Positions 6,585 through 11,983 of a stretch of DNA of 11,983 bases are shown in pieces. The notes beneath the pieces are model-generated. The model saw only the letters and a list, made by a program, of their open reading frames with translations. It had not been told where the DNA came from and ran no database searches. The stretch comes from JBFWNZ01 sp050250795 (GTDB lineage Bacteria; Pseudomonadota; Alphaproteobacteria; UBA8366), in assembly GCA_050250795.1 (NCBI GenBank), contig JBFWNZ010000087.1, positions 1-11,983 on the forward strand. Direction: 5' to 3'. Position 1 is the stretch's first letter; every line of letters starts with the position of its first letter. The position numbers and the translations under genes are program-made.

Positions 6585-7976
6585 CTAACCCACGCCCAGC
6601 TTCGCTGCCGTCTCGTCCAGCGCCTGGCCGAAGCGGCTCAGCATCTCGTCGATCTCGGCCTCGGAGATGACCAGCGGCGGCGAGAAGGCGATGATGTCGC
6701 CCGCGATGGCGCGGACCACGAGGCCCCGTTCGAAGGCTGCGGCCTGAAGCATGGCGCCGGCGCCGCGTTGCGGCTCGAAGGGGCGGCGCGCCACTTTGTC
6801 GGCGGTCAGTTCGACGGCACCGATCAGGCCGACGCCGCGCACCTCGCCGACCAGCGGATGGCCGGCGAAACGGCGCAGCCCCTGCTGCATCCGGCCCATC
6901 ACCTTGCGGACATGGCCCAGCGTGTCGCGCTCGGCATATATGGCGAGCGTTTCCAGCGCGACGGCGGCGGCCACCGGATGGCCGGAATAGGTGAAGCCGT
7001 GGCCGAAGGTGCCGATGCGGCCGCTGTTCTCGGCGATGGGGCCGTGCACCTTCTCGTTGATCAGCACCGCCGAGATCGGCAGATAGGCGGAGGACAGCGC
7101 CTTGGCCATGGTCATGATGTCGGGGCGCATGGCGAAGGTCTCGGTACCCCACATCCGGCCCGTCCGGCCGAAGCCGCAGATCACCTCGTCGGCGATGACC
7201 AGGATGTCGTGCCGCTCCAGGATCGGCTGGATCGCTTCGAAATAGGTCGCGGGCGGCACGATCACGCCGCCGGCGCCCATGACCGGCTCGGCGATGAAGG
7301 CGGCGATGGTTTCCGGCCCCTCGCGCTCGATCAGGGCCTCAAGGTTCGCCGCCAGCCGGTCGACGAAGGCGGCCTCGCTCTCGCCCGCTTCGCCGAAGCG
7401 ATAGAAATGCGGACAGTCGGCATGCGCGACCGGGATGATCGGCAGATCGAAGTCGCGGTGGTTCGCCGGCAGGCCGGTCAGGCTGGCCGAGGCGATGGTG
7501 ACGCCGTGATAGGCCTTCATCCGGCTGACGATCTTCTTCTTCTTCGGCCGGCCCAGGGCGTTGTTGTAGTACCAGACCAGCTTGATCGCGGTGTCGTTGG
7601 CCTCCGAGCCGGAATTTGCGAAGAACGCCTTGGACATCGGCACGGGTGCCAGGCCGATCAGCCGCTCCGCGAGGTCGATGGCCGGATCGTGGCTCTTGGC
7701 CGAGAACACATGATAGAAGGGCAGTTGCCGCATCTGCCGCGCCGCGGCCTCGACCAGCCGCTCCTCGCCGAAGCCCAGCGCCGTGCACCACAGGCCGGCC
7801 ATCGCCTCCAGATAGGGCTTGCCGGCGCGGTCGTAGACCCACACGCCCTTGCCCTCGACCATGATCTGCGGACCCGCCGTCCGGTGCGTTTCCAGATTGG
7901 TGTAGGGATGCAGCAGATAGGCGATATCGCGGCTTTCCGGCGAATTGCCGGGCTGGCCGCTGGCGGTGGTCGGCAT
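6585..7976 (-). CDS. class III (omega) aminotransferase
   Basis: This is a cytoplasmic PLP-dependent transaminase of fold type I, class III, closest in pattern to omega-amine:pyruvate and putrescine:pyruvate aminotransferases. These move an amino group from an amine or omega-amino acid to an alpha-keto acid. The 463-residue protein has the usual length, with HPYTNLETH near 23-31, MAGLWC at about 59-64, NSGSEANDT for phosphate binding near 121-129, IADEVICGFGRTG with the PLP-pyridine aspartate D263, the Schiff-base lysine K292 in TMAKALSSAYLP, and GFTYSGHP. RAIAGDIIAFSPPLV near the C-terminus fits the substrate-carboxylate arginine region. A short run of four lysines (KKKK) near 145 is unusual but lies in a variable loop. 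AGGAGG (complement of 7985-7990) precedes the ATG. It is divergent from the ATP-grasp gene and upstream of hemA. The exact amine is not predictable. Confidence 0.93.
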   Translation of the reverse strand: MPTTASGQPGNSPESRDIAYLLHPYTNLETHRTAGPQIMVEGKGVWVYDRAGKPYLEAMAGLWCTALGFGEERLVEAAARQMRQLPFYHVFSAKSHDPAIDLAERLIGLAPVPMSKAFFANSGSEANDTAIKLVWYYNNALGRPKKKKIVSRMKAYHGVTIASASLTGLPANHRDFDLPIIPVAHADCPHFYRFGEAGESEAAFVDRLAANLEALIEREGPETIAAFIAEPVMGAGGVIVPPATYFEAIQPILERHDILVIADEVICGFGRTGRMWGTETFAMRPDIMTMAKALSSAYLPISAVLINEKVHGPIAENSGRIGTFGHGFTYSGHPVAAAVALETLAIYAERDTLGHVRKVMGRMQQGLRRFAGHPLVGEVRGVGLIGAVELTADKVARRPFEPQRGAGAMLQAAAFERGLVVRAIAGDIIAFSPPLVISEAEIDEMLSRFGQALDETAAKLGVG

Positions 7977-7983
7977 CGGGAAG

Positions 7984-8037
7984 CTCCTCCTGGTCCGGAC
8001 CCAGGGACAATAACGGTGCTTGCGGCACGCTGTTCAA
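7984..8037 (-). promoter_or_regulatory. possible promoter and strong RBS for the aminotransferase
   Basis: On the minus strand TTGAAC (plus 8032-8037) and TATTGT (plus 8007-8012) form a weak sigma-70-like pair with a long 19-base spacer. AGGAGG (plus 7985-7990) is a very good ribosome binding site for the ATG at 7976. The RBS is clear; the promoter is tentative. Confidence 0.4.
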
Positions 8038-8065
8038 GAGCAAACGGGGCAGGCGTATTTTCGGA

Positions 8066-8095
8066 TTGACCGCCGCCGCATTTTAACACTTAGAT
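8066..8095 (+). promoter_or_regulatory. possible promoter for the ATP-grasp gene
   Basis: TTGACC at 8066-8071 and TTAGAT at 8090-8095, with an 18-base spacer, lie in one of the few AT-rich patches of the window just before the gene. The -35 matches five of six consensus bases and the -10 is poor. If this is right, the 5' leader is very short. Confidence 0.35.
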
Positions 8096-8107
8096 ATGTG
8101 AGTTCGC

Positions 8108-9103
8108 ATGAACAACACAACAGATTCGTTATTTGATCGTCCGGACGCCATGAACAAGGTATACGTCCTGCACGAAAATCCAAGCTGGATGCCGCCCTAC
8201 CGGGCGGCGCTGGCCGCGCGCGGCCTGCAGCTGGAGGAGTGGGATCTGTCCAAGGGGCATCTGGACATGGATGCCGAACCGCCCGAGGGCGTGTTCTACA
8301 GCCGGATGAGCGCGTCCGCGCATACGCGCGGCAATCCGCATGTTCCCGAATATGCGCTGGCAGTGCTGTCCTGGCTCGAATACCACGGCCGGCGGATCGT
8401 CAACGGTACCCGCGCGCTCGATCTGGAACTCAGCAAGCCGCGGCAATATGCAGCACTGCGCGCGCTCGGCGTGCGCATCCCGGCGACCCGCGTGGCCGTC
8501 GGTGCCGATGCGGTCCGCGAGGCCGTTCGGGCGACGGGTTATCCCTGCATCGTGAAGCCCAGCCGGGGCGGCAAGGGGCTTGGCGTGGTGCGGATCGACG
8601 ACGCGGCGGGGCTTGAGACGGTGCTGGACGCGATCCTGGACTCCGCGCCCGACGGCATCGTGCTGGTGCAGGCCTATGTGCCGTCGGCCGATGGCGCGAT
8701 CGTCCGCAACGAGTTCGTCGATGGGCGGCTGCTGTATTCCGTCCGGGTCGTGACCGGCGGCGTGTTCGAGTTGTGCCCGGCAGAGGCCTGCGCGCTGCCC
8801 GGTGCGGCGGTGCAGCCGGCATTCGAGATCATGGACGGGTTCCGGCATCCGAACCACGCGCTCTATGAGGGGTTCCTGCGCGCCAATGCGGTGGAGATCG
8901 CGGGGATCGAGATGATTATCGACCCCGATGGCGTGGCCTGGACCTACGACGTCAACACCAACACCAACTACAACCCGGATGCCGAGGCGGCGGCCGGTTT
9001 CGCAGGCACCGAGCGGTCGGGACCGGGTGCGGTCGCGGCATTGCTGGCGCGCGAACTGGCGCAGGTCGAGGCGAACCGGGCAAGGAAGCGCGCGGCAGCT
9101 TGA
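8108..9103 (+). CDS. RimK-like ATP-grasp carboxylate-amine ligase
   Basis: This is an ATP-grasp ligase of the RimK/alpha-L-glutamate ligase type, which activates a carboxylate as an acyl-phosphate and joins it to an amine; the substrates are unknown. The 331-residue protein has KVYVLHENPSWMPPY at the N-terminal domain, SASAHTRG with H72 and R74, and NGTRALDLELSKPRQYAAL before the ATP-binding part. It then has CIVKPSRGGKGLGV with K150, and YDVNTNTNYN (D281, N283, N285) in the Mg-ATP region. The HTRG and NTNTNYN features mark it as a distinct subgroup rather than true RimK, which acts on ribosomal protein S6. An internal ATG at 8150 would remove 14 residues and may be the real start, since the family core begins there; neither has a strong ribosome binding site. 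A terminator hairpin follows. Confidence 0.86.
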   Translation: MNNTTDSLFDRPDAMNKVYVLHENPSWMPPYRAALAARGLQLEEWDLSKGHLDMDAEPPEGVFYSRMSASAHTRGNPHVPEYALAVLSWLEYHGRRIVNGTRALDLELSKPRQYAALRALGVRIPATRVAVGADAVREAVRATGYPCIVKPSRGGKGLGVVRIDDAAGLETVLDAILDSAPDGIVLVQAYVPSADGAIVRNEFVDGRLLYSVRVVTGGVFELCPAEACALPGAAVQPAFEIMDGFRHPNHALYEGFLRANAVEIAGIEMIIDPDGVAWTYDVNTNTNYNPDAEAAAGFAGTERSGPGAVAALLARELAQVEANRARKRAAA

Positions 9104-9127
9104 TCACCCCCTATCTGCCGTGATGCA

Positions 9128-9170
9128 GAGGCCGGTCCTGGTGTCGGTGCCGGGGCCGGCCTCGACTTTT
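9128..9170 (+). terminator. intrinsic terminator of the ATP-grasp gene
   Basis: GAGGCCGG (9128-9135) pairs with CCGGCCTC (9156-9163) and the stem extends inward through TCC/GGG with one T-G pair to 11 base pairs. It is followed by GACTTTT (9164-9170). The T run is on the plus-strand side only, so it stops transcription of the ATP-grasp gene before the convergent dehydrogenase gene. Confidence 0.7.
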
Positions 9171-9181
9171 CCGGGGGTCGC

Positions 9182-10171
9182 TCAACCGCCGGGCGGGCGG
9201 TAGCAGCCCGCGAGTTCCGCCTTCTGCCGGGCCATCGAATAGACGGTTTGCAGCAGCGGGACCGGCACATCGAACAGCCCTGCAAGCTCGATCACCGAGC
9301 CCAGGATCGGGTCGAGTTCGATCGGCCTGCCCGCCGCCATGTCCTGCTGCATCGAGGTCTGGAACGGACCGACCTGATAGAAGCCCGCGAGCCGGGCGGA
9401 GACATCCAGGTCGACCCGGGTGCCCATGGCATCGGCCACGCCCTTGGCCTCGCGCATCATGCGGCCCATCACATCCGCGACATCGGGGTCGTCGACGAGG
9501 CCGCTGCAATGCGCGCCGGTCAGGATGCTGAGCGGATTGCCCGACAGGTTGCCCCACAGCTTGTTCCAGACTTCGGTCCGGATATCCGGCGACAGGGGGG
9601 CCGTCAGCCCGGCCGCGGCGAACAGGGACGAAACGGCATGGCGCCGGGCGCTGTCGCTGCCGTCCGGCTCGCCCAGGACGTAACGGCCGCCGCTGCCATG
9701 CTCGATCACGCCGGGTTCCGGGATGGTGGTGGCGACATACACGACGCAGCCCAGCAGCCGTGCCGGATCGATGGCGGCCATGATGCGCCCGCCGCAATCC
9801 ACGCTGTTCAGGCTGCGGCCGGCATGCGGGCCGGGCAGGGCGTGGAAGTACCACCAGGGGATGCCGTTGATCGCCGGCACCACCGTCGTCTGCGGCCCGA
9901 TCAGCGGCAGGATCTGCGGCAATGCGGGCGCGATGGTGTGCGCCTTCACGCCCAGGATCACCACGTCCTGAACGCCCAGCGCACCGGTGTCGTCGGTGGC
10001 CGGCGGGCGGACGGTGAAGCCGCCCTCCTGGTCGCGGATGGTCAGGCCGTTTGCCTGGATCGCGCGCAGATGCGCGCCGCGCGCGACCAGCGTCACGTCG
10101 ATGCCCGCCCGTGCCATACGCGCGCCGGCCATGCCGGAAACCGAGCCGGCGCCGAAAATGCAAACCTTCAT
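9182..10171 (-). CDS. ketopantoate reductase (PanE/ApbA) family dehydrogenase
   Basis: This is an NADP-dependent dehydrogenase of the 2-dehydropantoate 2-reductase family, which reduces ketopantoate to pantoate for CoA synthesis or acts on similar 2-keto acids. The 329-residue chain starts with a Rossmann motif GAGSVSG at 7-13. It keeps N102, the catalytic lysine K204 and N208 in NKLWGNLSGNP, and E285 in GRPIELDPILG, matching the known PanE active site. Unlike typical PanE, N102 sits in NGIPWWYFH, a mark of paralogues whose substrate is often unclear, so I give no gene symbol. The ATG at 10171 has GAGGG upstream on the minus strand. It lies 46 bases after the ABC ATPase gene on the same strand and may be its last operon member. 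It converges with the ATP-grasp gene. Confidence 0.88.
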   Translation of the reverse strand: MKVCIFGAGSVSGMAGARMARAGIDVTLVARGAHLRAIQANGLTIRDQEGGFTVRPPATDDTGALGVQDVVILGVKAHTIAPALPQILPLIGPQTTVVPAINGIPWWYFHALPGPHAGRSLNSVDCGGRIMAAIDPARLLGCVVYVATTIPEPGVIEHGSGGRYVLGEPDGSDSARRHAVSSLFAAAGLTAPLSPDIRTEVWNKLWGNLSGNPLSILTGAHCSGLVDDPDVADVMGRMMREAKGVADAMGTRVDLDVSARLAGFYQVGPFQTSMQQDMAAGRPIELDPILGSVIELAGLFDVPVPLLQTVYSMARQKAELAGCYRPPGG

Positions 10172-10217
10172 GACGAACCCTCGTGCGGCCCCGGCGGCCC
10201 GGAATCGGTGGGAACGA

Positions 10218-11006
10218 TCAGTGGGACAGAATCTGGCTCAGGAACAGCTTCGTCCGCTCCGATTGCGGATTGGCGAAGAAGCTCTCCGGATCGTTCTGTT
10301 CGATGATCTGGCCTTCGTCCATGAAAATCACCCGATGGGCGACCGTGCGGGCGAAGCCCATCTCATGCGTGACCACCAGCATGGTCATGCCGGTCTCGGC
10401 CAGGTCGATCATCACGTCCAGCACCTCCTTGATCATCTCCGGGTCGAGGGCCGAGGTCGGCTCGTCGAACAGCATGATCTTGGGGTTCATGCAGAGCGCG
10501 CGGGCGATGGCGACGCGCTGCTGCTGGCCGCCGGACAACTGGCCCGGATATTTCTGCGCCTGGTCCGGAATGCGCACCCGCTCCAGATACTGCATGGCGA
10601 CGCGCTCGGCTTCGTGGCGCGGCATGCGGCGCACCCAGATCGGCGCCAGCGTGCAGTTCTCCAGCACGGTCAGATGCGGGAACAGGTTGAACTGCTGGAA
10701 CACCATGCCGACCTCGCGGCGGATGTCGTCGATCTTCTTGAGGTCGTTGGTCAGGGCGACGCCGTCGATGACGATCTTGCCCTGCTGATGCTCTTCCAGA
10801 TGGTTGATGCAGCGGATCAGCGTCGACTTGCCCGAGCCGGAGGGGCCGCAGATGACGATGCGTTCGCCCTTGTAGACGGTCAGGTCGATGTCGCGCAGCA
10901 CATGGAACTGCCCGTACCATTTGTGCATGCCCGTGATCTGGATCATCACGTCGTCGGAGAGGTCGCGCCGGGCGGCGGCGGCCTGGGATGCGGCGGTATC
11001 CGTCAT
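10218..11006 (-). CDS. aapP: polar amino-acid ABC transporter ATPase (AapP/GlnQ type)
   Basis: This is the ATP-hydrolysing subunit that drives uptake of polar L-amino acids, acting on the inner face of the membrane as a dimer. The 262-residue product shows Walker A GPSGSGKST at 54-62, the Q-loop in FQQFNLFPHLTVLEN, the signature LSGGQ at 157-161 in LSGGQQQRVAIARAL, Walker B FDEPTSALD with D181 and E182, and the switch histidine H214 in VVTHEMG. The first 20 residues are a variable, alanine-rich lead. AGGAG upstream of the ATG (complement of 11012-11016) is a strong ribosome binding site. It begins 9 bases after the permease stop, so it is in the same operon. The aap assignment rests on the adjacent AapM-type permease; a GltL or GlnQ role in another amino-acid system is less likely. 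Confidence 0.93.
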   Translation of the reverse strand: MTDTAASQAAAARRDLSDDVMIQITGMHKWYGQFHVLRDIDLTVYKGERIVICGPSGSGKSTLIRCINHLEEHQQGKIVIDGVALTNDLKKIDDIRREVGMVFQQFNLFPHLTVLENCTLAPIWVRRMPRHEAERVAMQYLERVRIPDQAQKYPGQLSGGQQQRVAIARALCMNPKIMLFDEPTSALDPEMIKEVLDVMIDLAETGMTMLVVTHEMGFARTVAHRVIFMDEGQIIEQNDPESFFANPQSERTKLFLSQILSH

Positions 11007-11015
11007 CGGCGTCTC

Positions 11016-11983
11016 CTAGCGGCGGTGACCCGTGTCGAGCCGGCGCTCCAGCCACAGGCTGTAACGCGACATGCTGAAGCAGAAGATGAAATAGATCAGG
11101 GCGACGAAGATGTAGGCCTCATGCTCCAGGCCCAGCCAGCGGGCGTCCGTGACCGTCGCCTTGGCGACCAGCAGCAGGTCGAACAGGCCGACGATGGAGA
11201 CCAGCGAGGTGTCCTTGAACAGGCCGATGAAGGTGTTGACGATGCCGGGGATCACGATCTTCAGCGCCTGCGGCAGCACGATCAGCCGCATCGACTGCCA
11301 GAAGCTGAGGCCCAGCGCGCGGGCGGCCTCGTTCTGCCCCTTGGGCAGCGCCTGCAGGCCGCCGCGCACGACCTCGGCCATGTAGGCGGAGGCGAACATG
11401 GTGAAGCCGACCAGGGCCCGGACCAGTTCGTCGAAGTTCACGCCCTCGGGCATGAACAGCGGCAGCATGAAGGACGACATGAACAGCACCGTGATCAGCG
11501 GCACGGCGCGCCACAACTCGATGAAGGCGATGCAGGCGATCCGGATGATCGGCATGTTCGAGCGCCGCCCCAGCGCCAGCAGGATGCCGAAGGGCAGCGA
11601 CAGCAGGATGGCGACCGACGCCAGGACCAGCGTCAGCATCAGGCCGCCCCAGCGATGCGTCTCGACCACCGGCAGCCCCAACCCGCCATGCAGCAGGTAA
11701 TAAGCCAGCAGGGGAAAGCCGGTGACGATCCAGACGATGGCATAGCTGCGTCCCGGCACCCGGTCGGACAGGATCGGGACCAGATTCAGCAGGAACAGGA
11801 CGAAGGTCAGGTTGACCCGCCAGCGTTCGGCCACGGGATAGAAGCCGTATATGAACTGGTCGAAGCGGACCTCGATGACGGCCCAGCAGGCGCCGTCGAT
11901 CCCCTGGCAGTCGCGGTTGGAATGCCCCTCCCAGACGGCCGACACGAAGGCCCAGTCGATCAGCGGCGGAATGACCAGATACA
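11016..11983 (-). CDS. aapM: amino-acid ABC transporter permease AapM (5' part missing)
   Basis: This is the membrane permease of a general L-amino-acid ABC importer (HisM/GlnP family). The coding frame stays open to the right window edge, so the N-terminus lies outside and about 322 residues are seen. The visible start LVIPPLIDWAFVSAVW, then DGACWAVIEVRFDQFIYGFYP and ERWRVNL, are typical of AapM/YhdY, which carry a long N-terminal region absent from short GlnP-type permeases. Hydrophobic spans follow, including FVLFLLNLVPIL, LMLTLVLASVAILLSLPFGI and the ending YIFVALIYFIFCFSMS. The EAA loop that contacts the ATPase is EVVRGGLQALPKGQNEAARALG. A GTG at 11945 could be mistaken for a start but lies inside the conserved domain. 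The aapJ and aapQ genes are expected just beyond the edge. Confidence 0.9.
   Translation of the reverse strand, partial: YLVIPPLIDWAFVSAVWEGHSNRDCQGIDGACWAVIEVRFDQFIYGFYPVAERWRVNLTFVLFLLNLVPILSDRVPGRSYAIVWIVTGFPLLAYYLLHGGLGLPVVETHRWGGLMLTLVLASVAILLSLPFGILLALGRRSNMPIIRIACIAFIELWRAVPLITVLFMSSFMLPLFMPEGVNFDELVRALVGFTMFASAYMAEVVRGGLQALPKGQNEAARALGLSFWQSMRLIVLPQALKIVIPGIVNTFIGLFKDTSLVSIVGLFDLLLVAKATVTDARWLGLEHEAYIFVALIYFIFCFSMSRYSLWLERRLDTGHRR

Noticed and set aside
5248..7152. An N-terminal extension of hemA by about 229 codons
   Set aside because: The extension overlaps the aminotransferase gene in another frame, and ALAS homology begins at the ATG at 6465 with normal family length.
6768..8069. 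A 433-codon open frame on the plus strand opposite the aminotransferase
   Set aside because: It is antisense to a complete class III aminotransferase; its Gly/Asp/His/Arg-rich sequence has no recognisable motif.
8102..8113. Palindrome GTTCGCATGAAC over the ATP-grasp start codon, considered as a LexA-type site
   Set aside because: The alphaproteobacterial SOS box is a direct repeat GTTC-N7-GTTC, not this inverted form; four-base arms can arise by chance.

Overview
The window is GC-rich, densely coded chromosomal DNA from an alphaproteobacterium. The strongest clue is a complete 5-aminolevulinate synthase (the C4 or Shemin route to heme), which among bacteria is largely an alphaproteobacterial trait. 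A general amino-acid ABC transporter of the AapQMP type and small conserved proteins of alphaproteobacterial appearance agree with this. A Rhodospirillales-like host is my guess; genus cannot be read from the sequence. I see no tRNA, rRNA, CRISPR array, insertion sequence or phage gene, and no break in base composition that would mark a recent island.

Layout. (1) 59-4688, plus strand: a tightly packed run of six genes. They are pdxH (pyridoxamine phosphate oxidase), a cation diffusion facilitator overlapping it by 4 bases, a two-domain protein joining an aminoglycoside-phosphotransferase-like kinase to a P-loop kinase, two small conserved proteins of unknown function, and a short-chain dehydrogenase. 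(2) 4717-7976, minus strand, convergent with the first block: a class III (omega) aminotransferase, then hemA, then a PadR-like winged-helix protein whose ATG directly follows the hemA stop. (3) 8108-9103, plus strand: a RimK-like ATP-grasp ligase divergent from the aminotransferase, ending in a good terminator hairpin. (4) 9182-11983, minus strand: the end of an amino-acid ABC transporter operon (permease AapM, cut by the window edge, then ATPase AapP), followed by a ketopantoate-reductase-like dehydrogenase.

How the genes may work together. PdxH makes pyridoxal 5'-phosphate, the cofactor of both HemA and the aminotransferase, so three PLP-linked genes lie within 8 kb, although on opposite strands and probably in separate transcripts. 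The hemA-regulator pair looks translationally coupled and could be a local control circuit for heme synthesis. The aminotransferase and the ATP-grasp ligase share a 131-base divergent promoter region and may act on one amine or amino-acid metabolite. These links are inferences from gene order.

Most of the window is ordinary housekeeping and transport DNA. The parts that deserve a second look are the hemA-linked regulator, the kinase-kinase fusion with its unclear start and two unknown small neighbours, and the divergent aminotransferase/ATP-grasp pair.
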